Shown piece after piece: positions 26,968-36,804 of a stretch of 63,463 nt of DNA. The position numbers and the translations under genes are program-made. Below the pieces are notes generated by a model, which saw only the letters and a program-made list of their open reading frames with translations, had not been told where the DNA came from and did no database searches. Every line of letters begins with the position of its first letter. Within the stretch, counting starts at the first letter, position 1. Source of the DNA: Leekyejoonella antrihumi (lineage in GTDB: Bacteria > Actinomycetota > Actinomycetes > Actinomycetales > Dermatophilaceae); the NCBI RefSeq assembly GCF_007845645.1, contig NZ_VCQV01000031.1:1-63463 (forward strand), written 5' to 3'.

Positions 26968-28230
26968 CTACGAGCGCGCGGCCAGCTCCGCTCGCAGATC
27001 CTGCGACGACCGGTCGACGGCACTCAGCAGGTGTCGGCCGCTGCGATCGGTGACCACGACGCTGACGCCTTCTTCGCGCAGCGCGGCCAGCCGCGCGTCG
27101 ATCATCGCGGCGGCGAGCCGCTGCAACCGCGTGACGTGACTGAGGTCGAGCACCAGCCGCGTCCCCGCCCTGCCGACGTCCTCCAGCGCCGCGAGCACCG
27201 TCTCCGCTGCGGCGAACTCGATCTCGCCCTGCAGACGACGCAGCGACGTGGTGCCGCCTCCTGTCGCGTCGGGCTCATCGGTCTCGTAAAAGACGGTCGG
27301 GGCGGACAGCCCCAGGTCGTGCATCAGGTGCAGGTCGAACCGCTGGGACAGCTCCCGGGCGGCGGCGACCGGGCGCACGGCGTTGCCGCGATGGTCCAGC
27401 CGCGGGCTGTATGCGCCCAGGCCCAGCTGCGCCGGGCTCGACGCGGTCAGGCACCCGGAGATCCCACTCTTGGCGGGGAATCCGACGCGCAGCATCCACT
27501 CACCGGCGTAGTCGTACATGCCGCAGGTGGCCATCACCGTGAGCACGTGCTCGGCCACCAGACCCGGGACGACCTGCACCCCTGTGCACGGGTTGACCCC
27601 GCCGTTGCCCAGGGTGGCAGCCATCACGGCAAGATCGACGCAGTCGACCACCAGCGAGCACTGGCGGAAATAGACCTCCACGGCATCATCGGCATCGGAC
27701 ACCAACGATCCGGCGCTGCGCATGAGGTAGGCCAGCGCCCGGTTGCGGTCGCCCCCGGCCCGTTCGGTGGCGCACACGTCCTCGTCCATCTCGAGCGTGC
27801 GGCCCGCGAACGCCGACAGGGTGTGCCGGATCCGCCCCCACTTCTCCTCACGGTCGCCCGGCACCAGAGACGAGGTGACGATCGCGCCGGCATTGACCAT
27901 CGGGTTGTCCGGCCGCCCGGTGCCGACCTCGAGGCTGATCGCGTTGAAGGCTTCACCGCTGGGCTCGGCGCCGACATTGCGCAGCACGGTGTCCAGCCCG
28001 AGCTCTGCCAGCGTCAGGGCAAAGACGAACGGCTTGGACACCGACTGGATGGTGAACGGCGCCGCCGCGTCACCGGCCCGGTAGACATTGCCCGCCATGC
28101 TGACGACCGCCAGCCCGAAGAGCTCCGGGTCTGCCGCGGCAAGCTGCGGCAGGTAGGTGCTGACCTCACCATCACGGATCTGCGCGGCGCCCTGGTGGAT
28201 CTGCGCCAGCTCCGAGGTCACCAGATCCAT
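26968..28230 (-). CDS. glsA: Glutaminase with C-terminal STAS domain
   Basis: The 420-aa protein hydrolyses glutamine to glutamate and ammonia. The serine-dependent beta-lactamase-like glutaminase domain fills about 1-305, with the active-site S63-V-S-K66 (IQSVSKPF), EVGTGRPDNPMVNAGAIV and the AYLMRSAGS stretch. Residues 325-415 form a STAS domain (GTRLVLDLSHVTRL, then MIDARLAAL) like anti-sigma-factor antagonists and the tails of some actinobacterial glutaminases; it may bind a nucleotide or partner and adjust activity. ATG 28230 follows AAGGAGG at five bases, better than the GTG one codon earlier. It is monocistronic, between the reductase and the thiolase. Confidence 0.92.
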   Translation of the reverse strand: MDLVTSELAQIHQGAAQIRDGEVSTYLPQLAAADPELFGLAVVSMAGNVYRAGDAAAPFTIQSVSKPFVFALTLAELGLDTVLRNVGAEPSGEAFNAISLEVGTGRPDNPMVNAGAIVTSSLVPGDREEKWGRIRHTLSAFAGRTLEMDEDVCATERAGGDRNRALAYLMRSAGSLVSDADDAVEVYFRQCSLVVDCVDLAVMAATLGNGGVNPCTGVQVVPGLVAEHVLTVMATCGMYDYAGEWMLRVGFPAKSGISGCLTASSPAQLGLGAYSPRLDHRGNAVRPVAAARELSQRFDLHLMHDLGLSAPTVFYETDEPDATGGGTTSLRRLQGEIEFAAAETVLAALEDVGRAGTRLVLDLSHVTRLQRLAAAMIDARLAALREEGVSVVVTDRSGRHLLSAVDRSSQDLRAELAARS

Positions 28231-28372
28231 CACGGCCTCCTTGGTCCAGGTTCTCCGTCACCGCCTGACGGCATACGCCGTCCCAGTGTCAACGTATGCC
28301 GGCTCGAGGTCGAGTCTCGCAGCCGCCAGTTCACCGACCGTCACCCGTTGACCGTCGCGGCCTCGGCGAGGT

Positions 28373-29572
28373 TCAGCGGTTGGCCGGCCGGTAGGCCGTA
28401 ACGACCGCGGATCCGCCGAGCCCGATGTTGTGCTGCAATGCGACCTTGGCACCCTCGACCTGTCGCTTCTCGGCATCCCCGCGCAGCTGCCAGGTCAGCT
28501 CGGCGCACTGTGCCAAACCGGTGGCACCCAACGGGTGACCCTTGGAGATCAGCCCGCCGGATGGGTTGACGACCCAGCGACCACCGTAGGTCGTGTCGCC
28601 CTTGGCCACGAGGTGGTGAGCCTCGCCCTCGGCCGCCAGGCCGAGGGCCTCATACGTGAGCAGCTCGTTCGGTGCGAAACAGTCGTGCAGCTCGATCACG
28701 TCGACGTCGTCCGGGCCGATCCCGGCCTGGTCATAGACCTCGCGCGCGGCGGTCCGGCTCATGTCGGCCCCGACGAGGGAGATCATGCTGCGGTCCGCAA
28801 ATGTGGACGGCAGATCGGTGATCAGCGACTGGCCGACGATCTCGACGGCCCGATCACCCAGACCGTGCCGCTCGACGAACTTCTCACTCGCCACCACCGC
28901 TGCCCCGGAGCCGTCAGATGTCGGTGAACACTGCGTGCGGGTGAGCTGGGCAGGCGCATAGATCATCTTGTCGTTCTTGATCTGCTCGATGCTGTAGGCG
29001 TCCTGAAACTGTGCATAGGGATTGTTCACCGAGTGGCGGTGGTTCTTCTCGGCAATCTTGACGAAGTGCTCGGGGTTCGAACCGTACTTCTCGTTGTGCT
29101 CCAGCCCGGCGGCTCCGAACATCCAGGGGGCCGGCGGGAACGCCATCTCGCGCAGCTCGGCCATCGCCTTGATGTGCTCACCCATCGGCGCAGCACGGTC
29201 TTCTGCCCCCATCGACAGCGAGCCGGGCTGCATCTTCTCGAACCCGAGCGCGAGCGTGCAGTCGACCAGACCGCCGCGGATCGCCTGGGCCGCCAGGAAC
29301 AGCGCCGACGAGCCCGTCGAACAGTTGCTGTTCACGTTGAAGACCGGCACACCGGTCAGGCCGAGCTCATAGATCGCGCGATGGCCCGAGCACGAGTCTC
29401 CGTAGCAGTAGCCGACATAGGCCTGCTGGACCTGGTGGTAGGCGATCCCGGCGTCTTCCAGCGCCGCGGTGCCGGACTCGCGGGCCATGTCGGGGTAATC
29501 CCAACCCGCACGCCGTCCGGGCTTCTCAAACTTCGTCAGACCGACCCCGACGACATACACCTTGTTGCTCAT
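28373..29572 (-). CDS. Thiolase-family protein (lipid-transfer/SCP-x type)
   Basis: The 399-aa thiolase-fold enzyme has the nucleophile Cys84 in [12 protein letters not shown] and the C-terminal GHPLGATG and [11 protein letters not shown] motifs. Together with DNSGxS-poor, lipid-transfer-like features this places it with SCP2/keto-thiolases that cleave branched or side-chain 3-ketoacyl-CoA. GGAGAG lies before ATG 29572. It is downstream of the dehydratase (47 bases) on the same strand and probably in one transcript. With the dehydratase, ligase, reductase and acyl-CoA dehydrogenase it completes a beta-oxidation set; the acyl substrate is unknown. Confidence 0.88.
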   Translation of the reverse strand: MSNKVYVVGVGLTKFEKPGRRAGWDYPDMARESGTAALEDAGIAYHQVQQAYVGYCYGDSCSGHRAIYELGLTGVPVFNVNSNCSTGSSALFLAAQAIRGGLVDCTLALGFEKMQPGSLSMGAEDRAAPMGEHIKAMAELREMAFPPAPWMFGAAGLEHNEKYGSNPEHFVKIAEKNHRHSVNNPYAQFQDAYSIEQIKNDKMIYAPAQLTRTQCSPTSDGSGAAVVASEKFVERHGLGDRAVEIVGQSLITDLPSTFADRSMISLVGADMSRTAAREVYDQAGIGPDDVDVIELHDCFAPNELLTYEALGLAAEGEAHHLVAKGDTTYGGRWVVNPSGGLISKGHPLGATGLAQCAELTWQLRGDAEKRQVEGAKVALQHNIGLGGSAVVTAYRPANR

Positions 29573-29618
29573 GACTCTCCTTCTGGTTGATGCCCACAAT
29601 GCGTCGAACAGGCAGGGA

Positions 29619-30473
29619 TCAGTCCGATACCTCGGCCAGTCCGTCCTTTATCACGACGGCGCCGTCGTTCGTGCTGGTCTCGAATGCGTAGGTCCCGCTG
29701 CCCCGACTCCACAGCTGCGTCGTCACGGTCTGCTGTGGCCGCGCCGGTGCGCTGAACCGCACCGCCAGGCGCTTGAGCCGACTGGGATCCTCAGGGCAAG
29801 CGGTCTCGATCACCGCGCGAGAGACGAAAGCCATCGTGCAGAGACCGTGGATGATGATGCCGGGCAGCCCCACGGACTTCGCGAAGTCCTCATCCGTGTG
29901 GATGGGCATGGTGTCACCGGAGGCCTTCGCGTAGCGAAAGGTCTGGTCGGCATCAAAGGTCTGCTCGACGTTTGCGTCGCTGGGCCGCTCGCGCAGGGAC
30001 TCGTCGAACCCATGAGCCGGTGCCGCCTCACCCTGTCCATCGCTCAGTCGGCCACCACGGAAGAAACCGGTGAAATACTGCTCGTTCACCAGTTCCCCCT
30101 GTGCCGTTGAGGTCTCGATATACGTGGTGACAACGACCCCGGACGACCGGCCGTGGATGCCGATGACCTTCGCTCGGCAATGCAGCTCGTCTCCGGGACG
30201 GATCGGTCGCACGAAGCGCATGTCCTGCTCGCCGTGCAAAATGCGCATCTTCAGATCGTCCGGCACGACGCTCAACGCGGTCTGCGCCATCGTCGTGAAG
30301 GCGGGCACGACTGCGTATACCGGTGCGGCCTGGTCACCGCGCACGTGCGGAGCCGAGTCGTCATTGGTCGCTGCGGCGAAGGCAACCAGGTGCTCACGCT
30401 CTGCCCGGAAGACAACCTCGTCGCTCCACTTCCCGATCCTGGCGAACGTGAAGTCATGGTCCGGATCAGACAT
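29619..30473 (-). CDS. MaoC-like double hot-dog acyl-CoA dehydratase
   Basis: This 284-aa enoyl-CoA hydratase/dehydratase has two hot-dog folds: an N-terminal FAS1-like half (residues 5-140, [15 protein letters not shown] and [14 protein letters not shown]) and a C-terminal MaoC half with the catalytic-type segment [25 protein letters not shown] followed by [10 protein letters not shown]. It hydrates trans-2-enoyl-CoA in beta-oxidation. ATG 30473 has GGAGCATCCCC upstream; the longer frame to 30776 is not conserved. The gene diverges from the AraC regulator with 132 bases between starts. Confidence 0.87.
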   Translation of the reverse strand: MSDPDHDFTFARIGKWSDEVVFRAEREHLVAFAAATNDDSAPHVRGDQAAPVYAVVPAFTTMAQTALSVVPDDLKMRILHGEQDMRFVRPIRPGDELHCRAKVIGIHGRSSGVVVTTYIETSTAQGELVNEQYFTGFFRGGRLSDGQGEAAPAHGFDESLRERPSDANVEQTFDADQTFRYAKASGDTMPIHTDEDFAKSVGLPGIIIHGLCTMAFVSRAVIETACPEDPSRLKRLAVRFSAPARPQQTVTTQLWSRGSGTYAFETSTNDGAVVIKDGLAEVSD

Positions 30474-30605
30474 GGGGATGCTCCTTCGCTGGTGTGGCAG
30501 GTCCTCCTCCGACGGTACGTACGATGGGTAGGTAAACATAATGACCTCGGCTCGCGAGATCCGTGACCGAACCGCACGCTCGCCCCATCGTGCCCAAGGA
30601 GCCGC

Positions 30606-31631
30606 ATGACCACTCCCCGCACCATGCCGGTGAGGTTCCTGCGAGCGGCTGCCAGCACAGCGCAACTGCGGGGCATCGATCTGGACCCATGGATGGACCG
30701 CCTTGGTATCGACCCCGCTCTGCTCTTCGACGACCGGTCCCGGATCACCCTGGAACAGGCCACCCGGATCGTTCAAGAACTGTGGCGGCGCACCGACGAC
30801 GAGCTCTTCGGTCTAAGCGTCGAACGAGTCCCCCGCGGCACGTTTCGGCTGCTCTGTCTGGCTGTGCTCAGCGCGCCGGACCTCGGCACCGTGCTGAACC
30901 GGTGGAGCGACTTCAGCCGGGTTCTGCCCGGCCTTCCTCCGTTCGAGGTGCACGTGACGCCGACAACAACCCGAGTCGAGATCACTGTCGACCCAGAGCG
31001 CGACCCGGCGTGTTTCGTCACGGACATCGCGCTCGTGGTCAATCTCCGTTTCCTCAGCTGGCTGGTCGGCCGCCGACTACCCCTCGAGGTCGTCATGCTC
31101 CCCTACCCGATTCCCGATGAACCCGCAGACTACGAAGTGGTATTCGGCCAACGCGTCACCTATGACCAGCCAGTCGCGGGCTTCGTCCTGGATAGTGCGG
31201 CAATGACGCTGCCCGTGGTACGCGATGAGCGAGCGACCGAGAAGTGGCTACGCGACTCTCCGCTGGATCTCCTGAGAAGTCGCGACCACAGCACCACCGT
31301 GGCAGACCAAGTCCGCCACATTTTCGAGCGTGGGCTGCGGGGCGACTGGGCCACGTCGGACGAGGTCGCAGCAAAACTGGCGATCAGCACCCAGCACCTG
31401 CGACGAGCACTTCGAGAGGAGGACACCTCGATGTCTCGTATCAAGGAAGAACTGTTGCGTGACGCTGCCGTCACCAGCCTCGTCCGAGGTGAGGAGTCGG
31501 TGTCCGACCTCTCCGCTCGACTCGGGTTCTCTGAGCCGTCCGCGTTCTACCGCGCGTTTCGACGCTGGACCGGAAGCGCTCCCGGTTCCTATCGATCGGC
31601 GGACCGACCGGCAGTCGACGCACCGCGCTGA
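30606..31631 (+). CDS. AraC-family regulator (OruR/arabinose-binding type)
   Basis: The 341-aa activator has an N-terminal ligand-sensing domain (residues 1-230, with RFLRAAASTAQLRGIDLDPW and GFVLDSAAMTLPVVRDE) and a C-terminal AraC double helix-turn-helix (about 240-330: ISTQHLRRALREEDTSM, then VSDLSARLGFSEPSAFYRAFRRWTG). It is divergent from the dehydratase-thiolase pair and convergent with the acyl-CoA ligase, so it most likely switches on this fatty-acyl gene set in response to its substrate. Confidence 0.9.
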   Translation: MTTPRTMPVRFLRAAASTAQLRGIDLDPWMDRLGIDPALLFDDRSRITLEQATRIVQELWRRTDDELFGLSVERVPRGTFRLLCLAVLSAPDLGTVLNRWSDFSRVLPGLPPFEVHVTPTTTRVEITVDPERDPACFVTDIALVVNLRFLSWLVGRRLPLEVVMLPYPIPDEPADYEVVFGQRVTYDQPVAGFVLDSAAMTLPVVRDERATEKWLRDSPLDLLRSRDHSTTVADQVRHIFERGLRGDWATSDEVAAKLAISTQHLRRALREEDTSMSRIKEELLRDAAVTSLVRGEESVSDLSARLGFSEPSAFYRAFRRWTGSAPGSYRSADRPAVDAPR

Positions 31632-31639
31632 CGTTCGGC

Positions 31640-33157
31640 CTATACCAGGAGCCCGGAGCGAACCTTGTGCTTGAGGATCTTCCCGGAAGGGTTGCGCGGG
31701 ATGGCACCCAACACCATGTCATGCGGGATCTTGTAGTGCGACAGCTTGTCGGAACAGAACTCCTGCAACTGCGCCAAGGTCATTGACCCGCCATCACGCA
31801 AGGTGATGACCGCAACGATGCTTTCACCGTAGAGCTCGTGAGGCTTAGCGATCACCGCTACATCCACCACATCGGGATGAGCCGCAATGACGGACTCGAC
31901 CTCGACCGAGTAAACATTGCGACCACCGGTGATGATGAGGTCCTTCAACCGGTCGACCAGAGTCATGTACCCGTCGGCATCGACCTTGGTCAGATCGCCG
32001 GTGTGCAGCCACCCGTCCCGGATCGTGGCGGCCGTCTCTTCCGGCTTGTTCCAGTACCCCTTCATCACCCCTTCCCCCCGCAGGAGCATCTCGCCGACCT
32101 CGCCGTTGGCGACGTCGTTGCCCACCGGGTCCACGACCCGCACCTCGGCAAACATCGTGGCCTGACGTCCGCTGGCATCCGGGCGCGCACGCACCTGGTC
32201 CACGGAGGCGTAGATGCCGCCGGGCCCGCCTTCGGTCTGCCCGCACAGCTGCATGAGATCGACGTTCGGCAGCGCCTCGGTGAGAGCGACGACCGCGCTC
32301 GCCGGCATCGGGGCGGCGCCGAACATCGCGGTGCGCAGCGAGGTGAGGTCTCGGTCGAGCAGGCCCACGCGCAACAGGAACTGGAACATGGTGGGGACGC
32401 CGAACATCATCGTGATCTGCTCTGACTCGAGGCAGTCCAGCACAGGGACCGGGTCGAATGCGGCCATGATGACGTGTGTGGCGCCGACCATCGTGCCGGG
32501 AACGAGCATGATGCACAGCTCGGCAGCGTGATAGAGGGGCGCGACGTGCAAGAACCGGTCACCGACCTTCTGACCGGTGTTGAGCGCGCAGCCGACTGCG
32601 ACCCAGATGGTGCGGTGGTGATCGAAGAGGGCGCCCTTGGGCTTGCCCGTGGTGCCGGAGGTGTAGAGGATCAGCGAGTTGTCCTCCTCGGTCGGCACGT
32701 CCTCGAACTCGCCGGTGGCCGACTTCGCAGCCAGCGAGGTCAACGCCAGATCGTCGCTGCCCTCGGTGAGCGCCACGATGTCACCGAGGCTCTCGGGGAA
32801 ACCGCTCCGGGCCGCATCCACAGTGCCCGCGACCGCAAGGTCGTAGGCGAGGATCTTGGCGCCGGAGTCGCTCAGGAGATATTGCAGCTCGGGCGCGGCC
32901 GAGCCCGGGTTCACCGGCACCACGACGGCACCGACTCGCAGCGCGGCATAGAACGCCACCACGTAACGGTCGGAGTTGGTTGCCATCAGGGCAAATCGGT
33001 CACCGCGGCAAAGGCCCAGGTCGGACAGCGCGTGCGCCGTCCGATCCACCTCGGCGTCGAGCTCCGCATACGTGCAGCTGTAGTCACCGAACTTGATAGC
33101 GACGGTCTCGGGGACACGTCGGGCTGTGGCCCTGAGGGTGCTGGGAATGGTCGGCAT
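31640..33157 (-). CDS. AMP-forming acyl-CoA ligase
   Basis: The 505-aa ANL-family enzyme activates a carboxylic acid to its CoA thioester using ATP. The P-loop LYTSGTTGKPKG is at 164-175; GQTEGGPGG, GWLHTGDLTKVDADGYM and the catalytic-lysine tail NPSGKILKH follow. It lies 15 bases downstream of the SDR gene in the leftward cluster acyl-CoA dehydrogenase, SDR, ligase, and ends 8 bases from the AraC stop. Substrate not deducible; long-chain or aromatic acids are possible. Confidence 0.9.
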   Translation of the reverse strand: MPTIPSTLRATARRVPETVAIKFGDYSCTYAELDAEVDRTAHALSDLGLCRGDRFALMATNSDRYVVAFYAALRVGAVVVPVNPGSAAPELQYLLSDSGAKILAYDLAVAGTVDAARSGFPESLGDIVALTEGSDDLALTSLAAKSATGEFEDVPTEEDNSLILYTSGTTGKPKGALFDHHRTIWVAVGCALNTGQKVGDRFLHVAPLYHAAELCIMLVPGTMVGATHVIMAAFDPVPVLDCLESEQITMMFGVPTMFQFLLRVGLLDRDLTSLRTAMFGAAPMPASAVVALTEALPNVDLMQLCGQTEGGPGGIYASVDQVRARPDASGRQATMFAEVRVVDPVGNDVANGEVGEMLLRGEGVMKGYWNKPEETAATIRDGWLHTGDLTKVDADGYMTLVDRLKDLIITGGRNVYSVEVESVIAAHPDVVDVAVIAKPHELYGESIVAVITLRDGGSMTLAQLQEFCSDKLSHYKIPHDMVLGAIPRNPSGKILKHKVRSGLLV

Positions 33158-33172
33158 TGGTCGCTCTCCTGA

Positions 33173-34003
33173 TCAGATCATGAAGCCGCCGCCGCAGATG
33201 AGGGTCTGCGCGCTGACGTAGTTGGAGTCGTCTGTACAGAACATGTAGACCGCACCGGCGGCCTCCTGGGGCGTGCCGGCTCGACCAAGTGGGATCATGG
33301 CCTCCATCGCGGTGAGCAGCTGCGGATTGACCCCCACCTTAATCTCGCGGCCGGCGACGTCAATGGTGCCGTCGCCGTCAGCGGGCGTCTCGGTCAGCCG
33401 GGTCTTGATCATCCCGAAGGCAACGGTGTTGACCGTGACGTTGTAGCGACCCCACTCCTTCGCGAGCGTCTTGGTCAGACCAGTGACACCGGCCTTGGCC
33501 GCGGCGTAGTTGGCCTGGCCCGCGTTTCCGCCCAGCCCGGCAACCGATGACACGTTGACGACCTTGCGGCAGGGCACGGGCTTGCCGGTCTCCTTGGCCG
33601 CCTTGGCCGCGGCGGCAATCACCGGCTGCGCGGCACGCAGGATCCGGAACGGCGCCTTCAGGTGGACATCCAAAATGGCGTCCCACTGCTCATCGCTCAT
33701 CTTCTGAATGACGGTGTCCCAGGTGTATCCGGCGTTGTTCACGATGATGTCCAGACCACCCAGCTGGTCCACCGCGGTCGACACGAAACGGTCGGCGAAG
33801 CCGTCGTCGGTCACGCTGCCCACGCAGCTCACCGCGCGGCCACCGGCCGCCTCGATCGCGGCAACGGTCTCCTTCGCGGGGCCCTCGTCGAGGTCGTTGA
33901 CCACAACGGCGGCTCCCTCAGAGGCGAGCTTCAAGGCAATTTCGCGGCCAATTCCCCGGCCCGAACCGGAGACCAGTGCGACCTTTCCATCGAGCGTTCC
34001 CAT
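33173..34003 (-). CDS. Short-chain dehydrogenase/reductase (FabG-like)
   Basis: This 276-aa SDR has the cofactor loop SGSGRGIG (13-20), the acidic ND after strand 2 favouring NAD(H), NNAG, the active Ser in NVSSVAG and Tyr-x3-Lys as YAAAK. It probably oxidises a 3-hydroxyacyl-CoA in the adjoining beta-oxidation set. It starts 42 bases after the acyl-CoA dehydrogenase stop. Confidence 0.88.
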   Translation of the reverse strand: MGTLDGKVALVSGSGRGIGREIALKLASEGAAVVVNDLDEGPAKETVAAIEAAGGRAVSCVGSVTDDGFADRFVSTAVDQLGGLDIIVNNAGYTWDTVIQKMSDEQWDAILDVHLKAPFRILRAAQPVIAAAAKAAKETGKPVPCRKVVNVSSVAGLGGNAGQANYAAAKAGVTGLTKTLAKEWGRYNVTVNTVAFGMIKTRLTETPADGDGTIDVAGREIKVGVNPQLLTAMEAMIPLGRAGTPQEAAGAVYMFCTDDSNYVSAQTLICGGGFMI

Positions 34004-34045
34004 CGAATATTTCCTTCCTAGAATGCTGAACTGAGCATGGTCGTC

Positions 34046-35182
34046 TCACAGAGATCGGGAGATGATCTCCTTCATGATCTCGTTGGTGCCGCCGTAGATC
34101 TTCTGGATCCGAGCATCCGCGAAGATGCGCGCGATCGGGTACTCCTCCATGTAGCCGTAGCCGCCGAACAGCTGCAGGCAGCGGTCCGCCACGACGTTCT
34201 GCTGCTCGGTGAGCCACCACTTCGCCATCGCCGCAGTGTCCGCATCCAGCTTGCCGTCAAGGTGAGAGACGATGCAGTCGTCGAGGAAACTCTGCGCCAC
34301 CCGCACCAGGGTCGCGCATTCGGCGAGGACGAACCTGCTGTTCTGGAAGTTGAACACCGGCTGCTTGAAGGCGGTGCGCTCCTTGGTGTAGTCGATCGTC
34401 AGCTCGACGGCCTTCTCCATCGTCGCCACGGCCGTCGCGGCGAGGATCAGACGCTCCTGCGGGAGCTGCTTCATGAGGTGGGCGAAGCCGGTGCCCTCCT
34501 CGCTGAGCCTATTCGACTGCGGCACCCGGACCGAGTTGAACGAGAGCTCGCACGTGTCCTGGCCATGCTGGCCGATCTTGCGCAGGTTGCGACCGCGGGA
34601 GAACCCCGGCCGATCGGTCTCCACGATGACCAGTGAGAACCCTTTGGATCCGGCGTCGCAGTCGGTCTGGCATACGGTCAGCACGATATCGGCGTGATGG
34701 CCGTTGGAGATGAATGTCTTGGAACCATCGATGACGTAGGCATCGCCGTCCTTGACGGCCTTGGTCTTGATCGCCTGCAGGTCGGATCCGGTGCCTGGCT
34801 CGGTCATCGCGATCGCACCGATGACCTGCCCGTCGGCCATCTTCGGCAGCCAGCGACGCTTTTGTTCCTCGGTGCCGTAGGCGTTCAGGTAGTGCGCGAC
34901 GATGACGCTGTGCACACTGATGCCGAGGCTCGTGGACAGGCTGTGTGCCTGGGAGCGGGCCAGGACAGCCTCGTGGGCGAACGTACCGCCGCCGCCGCCA
35001 TACTCCTCGGGAATGCTGAGGCACAACAGGCCCTGGCTACCCGCCTTGGCCCAGGCTCCGCGATCGACGTGCTGCTGCTCGCGCCACCGATCTTCGTGCG
35101 GGGCGCACTCCTTCTCGAAGAAGGTGTCCGCCATCTCGGCGAGCGCATCCAGATCGTCGTCCATCCAGCGTGAGCGGCGCAT
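34046..35182 (-). CDS. Acyl-CoA dehydrogenase
   Basis: The 378-aa flavoenzyme shows the family signatures: AMTEPGTGSDLQ, the FAD-binding KTFISNG, and near the C terminus the QLFGGYGYMEEYPIARIFAD and YGGTNEIM blocks, the latter with the usual catalytic-base Glu position nearby. It introduces the trans-2 double bond of an acyl-CoA. ATG 35182 is chosen; ATG 35164 is an alternative. It is first in the leftward trio with SDR and ligase, 124 bases after the sulfatase stop. Confidence 0.87.
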   Translation of the reverse strand: MRRSRWMDDDLDALAEMADTFFEKECAPHEDRWREQQHVDRGAWAKAGSQGLLCLSIPEEYGGGGGTFAHEAVLARSQAHSLSTSLGISVHSVIVAHYLNAYGTEEQKRRWLPKMADGQVIGAIAMTEPGTGSDLQAIKTKAVKDGDAYVIDGSKTFISNGHHADIVLTVCQTDCDAGSKGFSLVIVETDRPGFSRGRNLRKIGQHGQDTCELSFNSVRVPQSNRLSEEGTGFAHLMKQLPQERLILAATAVATMEKAVELTIDYTKERTAFKQPVFNFQNSRFVLAECATLVRVAQSFLDDCIVSHLDGKLDADTAAMAKWWLTEQQNVVADRCLQLFGGYGYMEEYPIARIFADARIQKIYGGTNEIMKEIISRSL

Positions 35183-35306
35183 TCGATCCGGCCTCCAAGC
35201 CCGTCGGGAGTCCCGGTCCTTCCGGGTGACTCTCACGGTAGGAGAACGAAGCGCTCCGCCCAATGACCCAATCGCTCCGATCCATTGACCGCACGACCGG
35301 TGACGG

Positions 35307-36800
35307 TCATCGAGACCCTGCCAGTCGCTCCCGCACGGGCGCCAGCATCGTGACGACCGGACGCCCGGTGACGAGATCGCCGTCCGTGACGAATCCCTCC
35401 TCGCGCCCGGTCAGCGCCTCGACCAGTCGACCGCGCCACAGGTCGCGCAGCTCGCTGTGCTCGGGTAGCCGGGCGAGGTTGCGCAGCTCGCCCGGATCAC
35501 GTGTCAGGTCGAACAGCTGCTCGACACCCTTGGCCGAGCCCCAGACGTACTTCACTCGCCCGTCAGTCACCCACTGCAGCGACTGGTTCCAGTAGGCGTG
35601 CTCGCCGTGCAACCAGTCCCGCGGAGGCGTCAGGTCACCGCGCATTGCGGGCGCGAGCGAGACGCCGTCGGCGCCCTCGGGGATCGGCAGCCCCGCGAGG
35701 TCCAGCAGCGTCGGCATCACGTCGCGCAGCTCGACCACGTGGTCGACCACCGCGCCACGCGACGTGTCGTCACGCGTGGCCGTGTCCGCAATGATCAGCG
35801 GAACATGCGCAGACCCCTCGTAGGGCACTGCCTTCCGGAACATCCGGTGGTCGCCCATCATCTCTCCGTGATCGGAGGTGAAGGCGATGATCGTGTCATC
35901 GAGCACGCCGAAGTCGACGAGAGTCTCGCGGATCCTGTTGATCTGCAGGTCAATCTGAGCCATCAGCCCGTAGTAACCAGCGCGGGCACGGTGGACGACC
36001 TTGTCCGGCAGGTCACCGATCGCGGCCTTATGGTCGCCGTCCTTGCGGAACTCGTCCCAGTCGTCCTCCCAGTCGCCCAGTGTTCGTTCGTACGGCGGCA
36101 GTGCCAGGTACTGGTCGAACGCCCATTGCGGCGGGTCGTACGGCGGGTGGGGGCGGTGGAAGGACAGATAGAGGAAGAAGGGCCGCGTCGGGTCTCGGCG
36201 GTGCAGCCACTCGGTGGTCATCGTGCCGACCCACTGGGTCGGGTGCGTGCTCTCCGGCTTGTCCCAGGGGCGGGCAACGACCGAGTTGCAGTCGATGCCA
36301 TGGTCGAAGTAGTCGGCATCCATCGTCATACCCGGCTGCCGTCGCAGCCACGGGACGTAGTCGTCGAAGGAGGCGAACTCCTGGCGCCGGTTGCGCCGGA
36401 CGTGGTGCAGGAAGCCGTCGTGCAGGATCACGTCATCGAAGCCGCTGCGCGAGCGTTCGGGCCAGACGTGCATCTTGCCGATTGCCTGGGTCTGGTAGCC
36501 GGCCCTGCGGAACTCACCCTGCAAGGTCACCGGGTGAGCGACGTCGAACGGGACTCCCTCCTCGTAGCCGACCCGGCCGTGCGCCTCCTGCGACTGCCCC
36601 GTGAAGAGCGCCACCCGTGCCGGCACACACGTGGGGGTGGCGGAGTATGCGCGAGAGAACCGCACACCGCCACGAGCCAGCTCGTCGAGGTGCGGCGTCT
36701 CGACATGCGGATGTCCCGCACTTGACAACGCGTCGCCACGCCACTCGTCCACACACAGCAGAACCACGTTCGGCGCAGTCACTCCACGATCGGTATGCAT
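35307..36800 (-). CDS. Cytoplasmic Cys-type sulfatase (end of sugar operon)
   Basis: The 497-aa sulfatase removes sulfate esters. It has NVVLLCVDEWRGDAL (metal Asp), the formylglycine site C58-V-P-A-R, and FTSDHGEMMGDH with metal ligands. No signal peptide is present, so it acts inside the cell on imported sugars. Cys58 must be oxidised to formylglycine, presumably by the enzyme encoded at 44745-45779. ATG 36800 is 5 bases after the aldolase stop, making it the last gene of the nine-gene leftward operon; this ties desulfation to the tagatose-type pathway. Confidence 0.9.
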   Translation of the reverse strand: MHTDRGVTAPNVVLLCVDEWRGDALSSAGHPHVETPHLDELARGGVRFSRAYSATPTCVPARVALFTGQSQEAHGRVGYEEGVPFDVAHPVTLQGEFRRAGYQTQAIGKMHVWPERSRSGFDDVILHDGFLHHVRRNRRQEFASFDDYVPWLRRQPGMTMDADYFDHGIDCNSVVARPWDKPESTHPTQWVGTMTTEWLHRRDPTRPFFLYLSFHRPHPPYDPPQWAFDQYLALPPYERTLGDWEDDWDEFRKDGDHKAAIGDLPDKVVHRARAGYYGLMAQIDLQINRIRETLVDFGVLDDTIIAFTSDHGEMMGDHRMFRKAVPYEGSAHVPLIIADTATRDDTSRGAVVDHVVELRDVMPTLLDLAGLPIPEGADGVSLAPAMRGDLTPPRDWLHGEHAYWNQSLQWVTDGRVKYVWGSAKGVEQLFDLTRDPGELRNLARLPEHSELRDLWRGRLVEALTGREEGFVTDGDLVTGRPVVTMLAPVRERLAGSR

Positions 36801-36804
36801 CTGA

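Noticed and set aside
27031-28401. 456-aa plus-strand frame
   Set aside because: Antisense to the glutaminase gene, with low-complexity composition.
30520-30545. TAAACATAATG near the AraC start as a third GntR box
   Set aside because: Only one half-site matches; there is no dyad and the neighbouring genes are unrelated to fucose.
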